Numbered from the stretch's first letter, positions 13,813 through 23,333 are shown. The stretch is DNA of 24,010 bases from Sphaeroforma sirkka (GCA_001586965.3 LUCW03002073.1:1-24010); one strand, 5' to 3'. Made by a program: numbers and translations. Notes: generated from the letters alone by a model not told the origin.

Positions 13813-16800
13813 GTTTTGACTGATCTACAGTTCTAAATAGTTTGACTGATCTACAGTTCTAAATAGTTTGACTGATCTACAGTTCTAAATAGTTTGACTG
13901 ATCTACAGTTCTAAATAGTTTGACTGATCTACAGTTCTAAATAGTTTGACTGATCTACAGTTCTAAATAGTTTGACTGATCTACAGTTCTAAATAGTTTG
14001 ACTGATCTACAGTTCTAAATAGTTTGTTTGACTGATCTACAGTTTCTAAAAATAGTTTGACTGATCTACAGTTCTAAATAGTTTGACTGATCTACAGTTC
14101 TAAATAGTTTGACTGATCTACAGTTCTAAATAGTTTGACTGATCTACAGTTCTAAATAGTTTGACTGATCTACAGTTCTAAATAGTTTGACTGATCTACA
14201 GTTCTAAATAGTTTGACTGATCTACAGTTCTAAATAGTTTGACTGATCTACAGTTCTAAATAGTTTGACTGATCTACAGTTCTAAATAGTTTGACTGATC
14301 TACAGTTCTAAATAGTTTGACTGATCTACAGTTCTAAATAGTTTGACTGATCTACAGTTCTAAATAGTTTGACTGATCTACAGTTCTAAATAGTTTGACT
14401 GATCTACAGTTCTAAATAGTTTGACTGATCTACAGTTCTAAATAGTTTGACTGATCTACAGTTCTAAATAGTTTGACTGATCTACAGTTCTAAATAGTTT
14501 GACTGATCTACAGTTCTAAATAGTTTGACTGATCTACAGTTCTAAATAGTTTGACTGATCTACAGTTCTAAATAGTTTGACTGATCTACAGTTCTAAATA
14601 GTTTGACTGATCTACAGTTCTAAATAGTTTGACTGATCTACAGTTCTAAATAGTTTGACTGATCTACAGTTCTAAATAGTTTGACTGATCTACAGTTCTA
14701 AATAGTTTGACTGATCTACAGTTCTAAATAGTTTGACTGATCTACAGTTCTAAATAGTTTGACTGATCTACAGTTCTAAATAGTTTGACTGATCTACAGT
14801 TCTAAATAGTTTGACTGATCTACAGTTCTAAATAGTTTGACTGATCTACAGTTCTAAATAGTTTGACTGATCTACAGTTCTAAATAGTTTGACTGATCTA
14901 CAGTTCTAAATAGTTTGACTGATCTACAGTTCTAAATAGTTTGACTGATCTACAGTTCTAAATAGTTTGACTGATCTACAGTTCTAAATAGTTTGACTGA
15001 TCTACAGTTCTAAATAGTTTGACTGATCTACAGTTCTAAATAGTTTGACTGATCTACAGTTCTAAATAGTTTGACTGATCTACAGTTCTAAATAGTTTGA
15101 CTGATCTACAGTTCTAAATAGTTTGACTGATCTACAGTTCTAAATAGTTTGACTGATCTACAGTTCTAAATAGTTTTGACTGATCTACAGTTTCTAAAGT
15201 TCTAAAGTTTTGACTGATCTACAGTTCTAAATAGTTTGACTGATCTACAGTTCTAAATAGTTTGACTGATCTACAGTTCTAAATAGTTTGACTGATCTAC
15301 AGTTCTAAATAGTTTGACTGATCTACAGTTCTAAATAGTTTGACTGATCTACAGTTCTAAATAGTTTGACTGATCTACAGTTCTAAATAGTTTGACTGAT
15401 CTACAGTTCTAAAAATAGTTTGACTGATCTACAGTTCTAAATAGTTTGACTGATCTACAGTTCTAAATAGTTTGACTGATCTACAGTTCTAAATAGTTTG
15501 ACTGATCTACAGTTCTAAATAGTTTGACTGATCTACAGTTCTAAATAGTTTGACTGATCTACAGTTCTAAATAGTTTTGACTGATCTACAGTTCTAAATA
15601 GTTTGACTGATCTACAGTTCTAAATAGTTTGACTGATCTACAGTTCTAAATAGTTTGACTGATCTACAGTCTACTGACTGATCTACAGTTCTAAATAGTT
15701 TGACTGATCTACAGTTCTAAATAGTTTGACTGATCTACAGTTCTAAATAGTTTGACTGATCTACAGTTCTAAATAGTTTGACTGATCTACAGTTCTAAAT
15801 AGTTTGACTGATCTACAGTTCTAAATAGTTTGACTGATCTACAGTTCTAAATAGTTTGACTGATCTACAGTTTCTAAATAGTTTGACTGATCTACAGTTC
15901 TAAATAGTTTGACTGATCTACAGTTCTAAAATAGTTTGACTGATCTACAGTTCTAAATAGTTTGACTGATCTACAGTTCTAAATAGTTTGACTGATCTAC
16001 AGTTCTAAATAGTTTGACTGATCTACAGTTCTAAATAGTTTGACTGATCTACAGTTCTAAATAGTTTGACTGATCTACAGTTCTAAATAGTTTGACTGAT
16101 CTACAGTTCTAAATAGTTTGACTGATCTACAGTTCTAAATAGTTTGACTGATCTACAGTTCTAAATAGTTTGACTGATCTACAGTTCTAAATAGTTTGAC
16201 TGATCTACAGTTCTAAATAGTTTGACTGATCTACAGTTCTAAATAGTTTGACTGATCTACAGTTCTAAATAGTTTGACTGATCTACAGTTCTAAATAGTT
16301 TGACTGATCTACAGTTCTAAATAGTTTGACTGATCTACAGTTCTAAATAGTTTGACTGATCTACAGTTCTAAATAGTTTGACTGATCTACAGTTCTAAAT
16401 AGTTTGACTGATCTACAGTTCTAAATAGTTTGACTGATCTACAGTTCTAAATAGTTTGACTGATCTACAGTTCTAAATAGTTTGACTGATCTACAGTTCT
16501 AAATAATAGTTTGACTGATCTACAGTTCTAAATAGTTTGACTGATCTACAGTTCTAAATAGTTTGACTGATCTACAGTTCTAAATAGTTTGACTGATCTA
16601 CAGTTTCTAAATAGTTTGACTGATCTACAGTTCTAAATAGTTTGACTGATCTACAGTTCTAAATAGTTTGACTGATCTACAGTTCTAAATAGTTTGACTG
16701 ATCTACAGTTCTAAATAGTTTGACTGATCTACAGTTCTAAATAGTTTGACTGATCTACAGTTCTAAAAATAGTTTGACTGATCTACAGTTCTAAATAGTT

Positions 16801-18680
16801 TTGACTGATCTACAGTTGACTAAATAGTTTGACTGATCTACAGTTCTAAATAGTTTGACTGATCTACAGTTCTAAATAGTTTGACTGATCTACAGTTCTA
16901 AATAGTTTGACTGATCTACAGTTCTAAATAGTTTGACTGATCTACAGTTCTAAATAGTTTGACTGATCTACAGTTCTAAATAGTTTGACTGATCTACAGT
17001 TCTAAATAGTTTGACTGATCTACAGTTCTAAATAGTTTGACTGATCTACAGTTCTAAATAGTTTGACTGATCTACAGTTCTAAATAGTTTGACTGATCTA
17101 CAGTTCTAAATAGTTTGACTGATCTACAGTTCTAAATAGTTTGACTGATCTACAGTTCTAAATAGTTTGACTGATCTACAGTTCTAAATAGTTTGACTGA
17201 TCTACAGTTCTAAATAGTTTGACTGATCTACAGTTCTAAATAGTTTGACTGATCTACAGTTCTAAATAGTTTGACTGATCTACAGTTCTAAATAGTTTGA
17301 CTGATCTACAGTTCTAAATAGTTTGACTGATCTACAGTTCTAAATAGTTTGACTGATCTACAGTTCTAAATAGTTTGACTGATCTACAGTTCTAAATAGT
17401 TTGACTGATCTACAGTTCTAAATAGTTTGACTGATCTACAGTTCTAAATAGTTTGACTGATCTACAGTTCTAAATAGTTTGACTGATCTACAGTTCTAAA
17501 TAGTTTGACTGATCTACAGTTCTAAATAGTTTGACTGATCTACAGTTCTAAATAGTTTGACTGATCTACAGTTCTAAATAGTTTGACTGATCTACAGTTC
17601 TAAATAGTTTGACTGATCTACAGTTCTAAATAGTTTGACTGATCTACAGTTCTAAATAGTTTGACTGATCTACAGTTCTAAATAGTTTGACTGATCTACA
17701 GTTCTAAATAGTTTGACTGATCTACAGTTCTAAATAGTTTGACTGATCTACAGTTCTAAATAGTTTGACTGATCTACAGTTCTAAATAGTTTGACTGATC
17801 TACAGTTCTAAATAGTTTGACTGATCTACAGTTCTAAATAGTTTGACTGATCTACAGTTCTAAATAGTTTGACTGATCTACAGTTCTAAATAGTTTGACT
17901 GATCTACAGTTCTAAATAGTTTGACTGATCTACAGTTCTAAATAGTTTGACTGATCTACAGTTCTAAATAGTTTGACTGATCTACAGTTCTAAATAGTTT
18001 TTGACTGATCTACAGTTCTAAATAGTTTGACTGATCTACAGTTCTAAATAGTTTGACTGATCTACAGTTCTAAATAGTTTGACTGATCTACAGTTCTAAA
18101 TAGTTTGACTGATCTACAGATCTACAGTTTCTAAAAAATAGTTTGACTGATCTACAGTTCTAAATAGTTTGACTGATCTACAGTTCTAAATAGTTTGACT
18201 GATCTACAGTTCTAAATAGTTTGACTGATCTACAGTTCTAAATAGTTTGACTGATCTCTACAGTTCTAAATAGTTTGACTGATCTACAGTTCTAAATAGT
18301 TTGACTGATCTACAGTTCTAAATAGTTTGACTGATCTACAGTTCTAAATAGTTTGACTGATCTACAGTTCTCTAAATAGTTTGACTGATCTACAGTTCTA
18401 AATAGTTTGACTGATCTACAGTTCTAAATAGTTTGACTGATCTACAGTTCTAAATAGTTTGACTGATCTACAGTTCTAAATAGTTTGACTGATCTACAGT
18501 TCTAAATAGTTTGACTGATCTACAGTTCTAAATAGTTTGACTGATCTACAGTTCTAAATAGTTTGACTGATCTACAGTTCTAAATAGTTTGACTGATCTA
18601 CAGTTCTAAATAGTTTGACTGATCTACAGTTCTAAATAGTTTGACTGATCTACAGTTCTAAATAGTTTGACTGATCTACA

Positions 18681-18715
18681 GTTCTTTTGAGTTCTACAGT
18701 TCTCTAAATAGTTTT
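18681..18715. repeat. Scrambled satellite units
   Basis: The unit is broken into GTTCTTTTGAG, TTCTACAG, TTCTCTAAATAG and TTTTGAC. Other scrambled units lie at 14021-14055, 15181-15212, 15670-15680, 16811-16825, 18118-18140, 19051-19080, 20021-20045 and 20170-20212. Complex rearrangements of this kind become clearly more frequent right of about 18100, approaching the array edge. Confidence 0.7.
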
Positions 18716-20999
18716 GACTGATCTACAGTTCTAAATAGTTTGACTGATCTACAGTTCTAAATAGTTTGACTGATCTACAGTTCTAAATAGTTTGACTGAT
18801 CTACAGTTCTAAATAGTTTGACTGATCTACAGTTCTAAATAGTTTGACTGATCTACAGTTCTAAATAGTTTGACTGATCTACAGTTCTAAATAGTTTGAC
18901 TGATCTACAGTTCTAAATAGTTTGACTGATCTACAGTTCTAAATAGTTTGACTGATCTACAGTTCTAAATAGTTTGACTGATCTACAGTTCTAAATAGTT
19001 TGACTGATCTACAGTTCTAAATAGTTTGACTGATCTACAGTTCTAAATAGTTTGTTGATCTACAGTTCTATCTACAGTTCTAAATAGTTTGACTGATCTA
19101 CAGTTCTAATATAGTTTGACTGATCTACAGTTCTAAATAGTTTGACTGATCTACAGTTCTAAATAGTTTGACTGATCTACAGTTCTAAATAGTTTGACTG
19201 ATCTACAGTTCTAAATAGTTTGACTGATCTACAGTTCTAAATAGTTTGACTGATCTACAGTTCTAAATAGTTTGACTGATCTACAGGTTCTAAATAGTTT
19301 GACTGATCTACAGTTCTAAATAGTTTGACTGATCTACAGTTCTAAATAGTTTGACTGATCTACAGTTCTAAATAGTTTGACTGATCTACAGTTCTAAATA
19401 GTTTGACTGATCTACAGTTCTAAATAGTTTGACTGATCTACAGTTCTAAATAGTTTGACTGATCTACAGGTTTAAATAGTTTGACTGATCTACAGTTTTA
19501 AATAGTTTGACTGATCTACAGTTCTAAATAGTTTGACTGATCTACAGTTCTAAATAGTTTGACTGATCTACAGTTCTAAATAGTTTGACTGATCTACAGT
19601 TCTAAATGTTTGACTGATCTACAGTTCTAAATAGTTTGACTGATCTACAGTTCTAAATAGTTTGACTGATCTACAGTTCTAAATAGTTTGACTGATCTAC
19701 AGTTCTAAATAGTTTGACTGATCTACAGTTCTAAATAGTTTGACTGATCTACAGTTCTAAATAGTTTGACTGATCTACAGTTCTAAATAGTTTGACTGAT
19801 CTACAGTTCTAAATAGTTTGACTGATCTACAGTTCTAAATAGTTTGACTGATCTACAGTTTCTAAATAGTTTGACTGATCTACAGTTCTAAATAGTTTGA
19901 CTGATCTACAGTTCTAAATAGTTTGACTGATCTACAGTTCTAAATAGTTTGACTGATCTACAGTTCTAAATAGTTTGACTGATCTACAGTTCTAAATAGT
20001 TTGACTGATCTACAGTTCTAATAGTTTGACTTCTCTAATATTAAATAGTTTGACTGATCTACAGTTCTAAATAGTTTGACTGATCTACAGTTCTAAATAG
20101 TTTGACTGATCTACAGTTCTAAATAGTTTGACTGATCTACAGTTCTAAATAGTTTGACTGATCTACAGTTCTAAAAGTTTGACTGATCTACAGTTTGATA
20201 GTTTGATCTACAGTTCTAAATAGTTTGACTGATCTACAGTTCTAAATAGTTTGACTGATCTACAGTTCTAAATAGTTTGACTGATCTACAGTTCTAAATA
20301 GTTTGACTGAATCTACAGTTCTAAATAGTTTGACTGATCTACAGTTCTAAATAGTTTGACTGATCTACAGTTCTAAATAGTTTGACTGATCTACAGTTCT
20401 AAATAGTTTGACTGATCTACAGTTCTAAATAGTTTGACTGATCTACAGTTCTAAATAGTTTGACTGATCTACAGTTCTAAATAGTTTTGACTGATCTACA
20501 GTTCTAAATAGTTTGACTGATCTACAGTTCTAAATAGTTTGACTGATCTACAGTTCTAAATAGTTTGACTGATCTACAGTTCTAAATAGTTTGACTGATC
20601 TACAGTTCTAAATAGTTTGACTGATCTACAGTTCTAAATAGTTTGACTGATCTACAGTTCTAAATAGTTTGACTGATCTACAGTTTTAAATAGTTTGACT
20701 GATCTACAGTTCTAAATAGTTTGACTGATCTACAGTTCTAAATAGTTTGACTGATCTACAGTTCTAAATAGTTTGACTGATCTACAGTTCTAAATAGTTT
20801 TGACTGATCTACAGTTCTAAATAGTTTGACTGACTGATCTACAGTTCTAAATAGTTTGACTGATCTACAGTTCTAAATAGTTTGACTGATCTACAGTTCT
20901 TAAATAGTTTGACTGATCTACAGTTCTAAATAGTTTGACTGATCTACAGTTCTAAATAGTTTGACTGATCTACAGTTCTAAATAGTTTGACTGATCTAC

Positions 21000-21541
21000 A
21001 GTTCTAAATAGTTTGACTGATCTGCAGGTCTAAATAGTTTGACTGATCTACAGTTCTAAATAGTTTGACTGATCTACAGTTCTAAATAGTTTGACTGATC
21101 TACAGTTTCTAAATAGTTTGACTGATCTACAGTTCTAAATAGTTTGACTGATCTACAGTCTAAATAGTTTGAAATACAGTTTGACTGATCTACAGTTCTA
21201 AATAGTTTGACTGATCTGCATCTACAGGTCTAAATAGTTTGACTACAGTTCTAAACAGTTTTGACTGATCTGACTGATCTACAGTTCTAAATAGTTTGAC
21301 TGATCTAAACAGTTTGAGTAAAATAGTTTGACTGTTTGATCTGCAGGTCTTAATAGTTTGACTGATCTACAGTTCTCTATATAGTTTGACTGATCTACAG
21401 TTCTAAATAGTTTGACTGATCTGCAGTTTTAAATAGTTTGACTGATCTACTGTTCTAAATAGTTTGACTGATCTATAGTCCCAAATAGTTTGACTGATCT
21501 TCAGTTCTAAATAGTTTGACTGATCTGCAGGTCTAAATTGT
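21000..21541. repeat. Degenerate right edge of the satellite
   Basis: In the last 540 bp the unit decays. Substitutions appear that are almost absent in the core: CTGCAG for CTACAG, GGTCTAAAT for GTTCTAAAT, AAACAGT, CTGTTCT, CTATAGTCCCAAAT and CTTCAGT. Insertions such as GACTGATCTGACTGATC also occur. The form CTGCAGGTCT recurs near 21023, 21340 and 21527 and, with an insertion, near 21218, so the edge has its own sub-variant. The last clear unit ends in CTGCAGGTCTAAATTG near 21540, followed by a possible trace (TTCTACTAAATTT). Accumulation of divergent copies at the margin is the usual pattern for satellites homogenised by unequal exchange. Confidence 0.9.
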
Positions 21542-22036
21542 TCTACTAAATTTACTGTGAATTTGCTGATTCAATAATAAATAATAGTCGCTTGGGCTTG
21601 CGCTTCAAATTCTATACCGTACAAAAGGAAAATATGTAATATGTACTTTATTTAGCGTCTCTACTTTATTTATGTAGCGCCTGTATGCTGAATATAAACT
21701 GTATTAACCACACTTTATATCCGTATGTGTGCATGGAGTAGTATGTATTATATAAAGTTGTATATTTAGAATAGGTTTAAGTTACGTCGAGGATGAATGT
21801 GAGGCAAATCAATGCAGCTCGTGATTAGAACTTGTTGAAGAACGAACGTCGAAGAGGATTTGACGCAGTGAAGTTTTAGCACAACCAAGGCTGATTAACT
21901 ATAAGACATAGTGCAGGGGATAGGAGCATAATATCGATTCCAGAGATTTATTTCGATGCCAACTCAAAGAAGTGGTAGTTGCAGCGTACCTCACTTCATG
22001 AACGCACCACCGTAAACTCGGTCCCTGTGCCTGTGT
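21542..22036. other. AT-rich flank without a recognisable gene
   Basis: I find no supportable coding region or RNA gene. The stretch holds a short imperfect direct repeat: TACTTTATTTAGCGTCT at 21644-21660 and TACTTTATTTATGTAGCGCCT split across 21662-21682. On the minus strand these carry AATAAA at 21647-21652 and 21665-21670. The sequence is unlike the satellite, so this is the single-copy side of the array junction. Confidence 0.6.
21947..21952 (-). promoter_or_regulatory. Possible polyadenylation signal on the minus strand
   Basis: Plus-strand TTTATT reads AATAAA on the minus strand, about 125 bp downstream of the stop that ends the nearer zinc-finger remnant. Two further AATAAA copies lie at 21647-21652 and 21665-21670. 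The position suits a 3' end for the old minus-strand gene, but six-base matches are common in AT-rich DNA. Confidence 0.2.
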
Positions 22037-22075
22037 GCGTAGCTGTGTTGTCTCGACGGTGTCGCATCCAGGACA

Positions 22076-22246
22076 CTACCGTACAATTGTGTGAGTGCGC
22101 ATGTGGATTTTAAGCGAGCTGGAGAGAATGAAGGTCCATGTGCACCCAGGGTGTGTGCAAGCGTAAGGACGTTCGCCTGTGTGAGTGCGTATATGGTAAG
22201 CCAGAGCACTATGGGTTACAAAAGTGCTGCTACAACCTTGGTGCAT
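22076..22246 (-). pseudogene. C2H2 zinc-finger fragment, 56 codons, likely pseudogene
   Basis: The minus-strand frame from an ATG at 22246 to a TAG at 22076-22078 gives 56 residues. Residues 4-25 hold the second half of one finger: Cys5, Phe9, Leu15, His18 and His22 in F-X5-L-X2-H-X3-H spacing. A TGERPYAC linker follows. The next finger is complete, with Cys30, Cys35, Phe39, Leu45, His48 and His52 (CX4C-X12-HX3H). C2H2 fingers bind zinc and usually contact DNA in the nucleus. The gene is broken on both sides. Upstream, the first Cys of the partial finger survives only in a shifted frame (TGC at 22243-22245, inside a decayed linker), with a stop at 22250-22252. Downstream, the linker ends HTIVR-stop and a CPGC remnant of another finger follows directly (to about 22040) in the same frame, then decays. 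An expressed mini-protein with one finger is possible but unlikely. Confidence 0.75.
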
Positions 22247-22316
22247 ATTTTACGTTGTATTTAGCACATTTTTCGGTAAACAATCGTTTCTGATTGATAA
22301 GCAACTCAATGTTTCA

Positions 22317-22358
22317 CCTGGGACCCTGGGTCCTGGGTCCTGGGTCCTGGACTCCTGG
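22317..22358. repeat. 7-bp minisatellite (CTGGGTC) with G-quadruplex pattern
   Basis: About five imperfect copies of CTGGGTC run head to tail, first as CTGGGAC and last as CTGGACTC. On the plus strand GGG occurs at 22320-22322, 22328-22330, 22335-22337 and 22342-22344, with loops of 5, 4 and 4 bases, which fits the G3N1-7 quadruplex rule. The same stretch contains GGACCC-T-GGGTCC, a perfect 6-bp inverted repeat, so a hairpin would compete. It lies between the two zinc-finger remnants. No coding signal crosses it. Confidence 0.85.
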
Positions 22359-22661
22359 TGTCTTTCAGTGAAATGATGAGTCACTTCTCTCAAACTTCTC
22401 TGAAATGTACGTAAAATCATTGCACTCAGAATTGCCCGCAGACCCAAATTCTTGCACACGAGACTCGAGACTCGTATTTACTTTATGTGAACGATATCAG
22501 AATCAGATATTTACAAACTTCTGATCCCGTTTTTGTTTTGAATAAATATTGTCACACATAAAAATACATTATGACTGCACAATACAGTAAGGCAGTTCGG
22601 ATGTGCTACTTTGGTTTACAACCCCCCCCCCCTCCCGGCTGTATTTTAGACTTTAGGCAAT
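22359..22661. other. Gene-free spacer between zinc-finger remnants
   Basis: No coding or RNA feature is supportable. It contains a run of 11 C at 22622-22632 followed by TCCCGG, a direct repeat GAGACTC-GAGACTC around 22461-22475, and otherwise AT-rich sequence. If the two finger remnants once belonged to one gene, this could be old intron or decayed finger sequence, but I see neither clear splice sites nor finger motifs in it. Confidence 0.5.
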
Positions 22662-22919
22662 TTAAGGGTTTAGCGTACAAGCGTACGGCCGTTCTCCTGT
22701 GTGAGCGCGCATGTGTACTGTGCGGTGACTAGAGGTTTTAAAAGCTCTGCTACAATCAGGGCGTGTGCAGGCGTAAGGACGTTCCCCTGTGTGAGTGCGC
22801 ATGTGTCTCTGCATATCACTGGGCAAAACACTCGTTGCACTGCGGCCAGGCCATACACAAGCGATCCGTGGTTTCGCCGCTCTCCCAGACGTGCTACTCG
22901 AGAACATCATTCTGTGCAT
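22662..22919 (-). pseudogene. C2H2 zinc-finger fragment with lost zinc ligands
   Basis: This minus-strand frame of 85 codons ends at TAA 22662-22664. Its ATG lies inside the neighbouring minisatellite, so the start is not credible; finger sequence begins around residue 21 (base 22859). Finger 1 has Cys21, His39 and His43, but its second Cys is Arg26, its core Phe is Ser30 and its core Leu is Met36, so it cannot fold normally. A TGERPYAC linker follows. Finger 2 keeps all four ligands (Cys51, Cys56, His69, His73) and Phe60, but the core Leu is Arg66. After a second TGERPYAC linker, finger 3 starts at Cys81 and hits the stop exactly where its second Cys should be. The family consists of nuclear DNA-binding proteins; here the damage argues for a dead gene. 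It has the same strand and linker sequence as the remnant at 22076-22246, so both probably come from one multi-finger locus. Confidence 0.75.
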
Positions 22920-23090
22920 TAAAAGAGAACATCATTCTGAGCATTAAAAAGAGAACATCATTGTGTACATTAAAAAGAGAACATCATTGTGTACATTTAA
23001 AAAAGAACATCATTCTGTGCATTAAAAAGAACATCAATCTGTGCTATAAAAAGAGAACATCATTCTGTGCAATAGAAAGAGTACAATAAT
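22900..23090. repeat. Minisatellite, about 8 units of 24-26 bp
   Basis: The unit is approximately GAGAACATCATT + CTGTGCATTAAAAA. The GAACATCA word starts at 22902, 22927, 22953, 22979, 23005, 23029 and 23055, and a decayed copy (GTACAATA) starts at 23081. Spacings are therefore 25, 26, 26, 26, 24, 26 and 26. Length changes fall in the A run. Copies 3 and 4 share GTGTACATT in place of CTGTGCATT, a sign of stepwise duplication. Because the period changes from copy to copy, the plus-strand open frame through it is not conserved and is not coding. Its 26-bp period matches the large satellite, though the sequences show no convincing similarity. Confidence 0.9.
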
Positions 23091-23179
23091 GGGAGTCACA
23101 ATGTTGTGATTGCATTGGACGGTCGCAATATTAACTGTAAAGCACACTAACTGCTAATTGAGACAAACAACCTCTTCAG

Positions 23180-23252
23180 GGTCATTGCTGGGAATCTGTC
23201 GGGCTACTCAACAGAAGTGCAAACGGATGAAGCGGACATTGACTTCAAATTG
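23180..23252 (+). other. Candidate internal exon, unrecognised product
   Basis: A 73-bp stretch is bounded by splice-like signals: CTAAC at 23147-23151 (branch-point-like, about 29 nt upstream), a pyrimidine-rich CCTCTTCAG ending at 23179, and a GTAAGA donor at 23253. One frame, 24 codons from 23181, is open throughout and ends exactly on a codon boundary; it reads VIAGNLSGYS then TEVQTDEADI then DFKL. The same frame stays open from 23151 to a TAA at 23331-23333, with no ATG. I do not recognise the product. The word AGNLSG faintly recalls the ADxLSR end of Ty3/gypsy RNase H, with two key positions different; that is weak. Open frames of about 60 codons are expected by chance in 2.4 kb, and AG and GT sites are common, so this is only a lead. 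Confidence 0.2.
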
Positions 23253-23333
23253 GTAAGAATCAACCACTCACTGTTGAGTCTACATAAGCCATTGAATAGA
23301 TTCCGCGCATTGCCAAGGATTGGGTCTCAATAA

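Larger units (their letters stand above)
1..21541. repeat. 26-bp tandem satellite array, about 820-830 copies
   Basis: Seen directly: a single 26-bp unit, CAGTTCTAAATAG followed by TTTGACTGATCTA, repeats head to tail with no interruption by other sequence. The unit has 8 A, 10 T, 4 G and 4 C, no CpG (none at the junction either) and exactly one GATC. Each unit contains TAA, TAG and TGA on the plus strand and TAG on the minus strand; because 26 is not divisible by 3, stops fall in every frame, so the array cannot encode protein. Most departures from the unit are one- or two-base indels in the TTT, AAA or GTTC runs; substitutions are rare before about 21000. The array enters the window at base 1, so its true length is unknown. 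Inference: heterochromatic satellite, possibly pericentromeric, centromeric or subtelomeric; the sequence alone cannot say which. I do not recognise it as a named family. Confidence 0.98.

Noticed and set aside
1..21541. CRISPR-like array
   Set aside because: Repeats are directly contiguous with no unique spacers, and there are no cas genes; this is a plain tandem satellite.
1..21541. Splice-acceptor-like motif in every unit (CTGAT followed by CTACAG)
   Set aside because: The branch-like A is far too close to the AG, and the word recurs only because the unit repeats; stops in all frames exclude exons.
1..21541. Centromere identity through a CENP-B box
   Set aside because: The unit has no CpG, so the TTCG and CGGG cores of the box are absent. 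Centromeric location stays possible but is not shown.
21991..22209. 72-codon minus-strand open frame
   Set aside because: It is the zinc-finger region read in the wrong frame (CALTQ is the shifted reading of RTHTG); the real finger frame ends at 22076.
22377..22383. TGAGTCA, an AP-1/GCN4-type site
   Set aside because: A single seven-base match in a gene-free spacer with no promoter context.
22250..22459. 69-codon minus-strand open frame
   Set aside because: It runs through the 7-bp minisatellite and shows no domain or family motif; length is within chance.
22670..22858. 62-codon minus-strand open frame
   Set aside because: Frame-shifted shadow of the finger remnant at 22662-22919.
22701..22922. 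73-codon plus-strand open frame
   Set aside because: Antisense shadow of the finger remnant, with no family features of its own.
22763..23089. 108-codon plus-strand open frame
   Set aside because: First half is antisense to the fingers. Second half is the 24-26 bp minisatellite, whose unit length changes the frame from copy to copy, so the repeats are not read as protein repeats.
22900..23090. Minisatellite as a diverged copy of the large satellite
   Set aside because: Apart from the equal period, only short shared words are found on either strand; no convincing alignment by eye.
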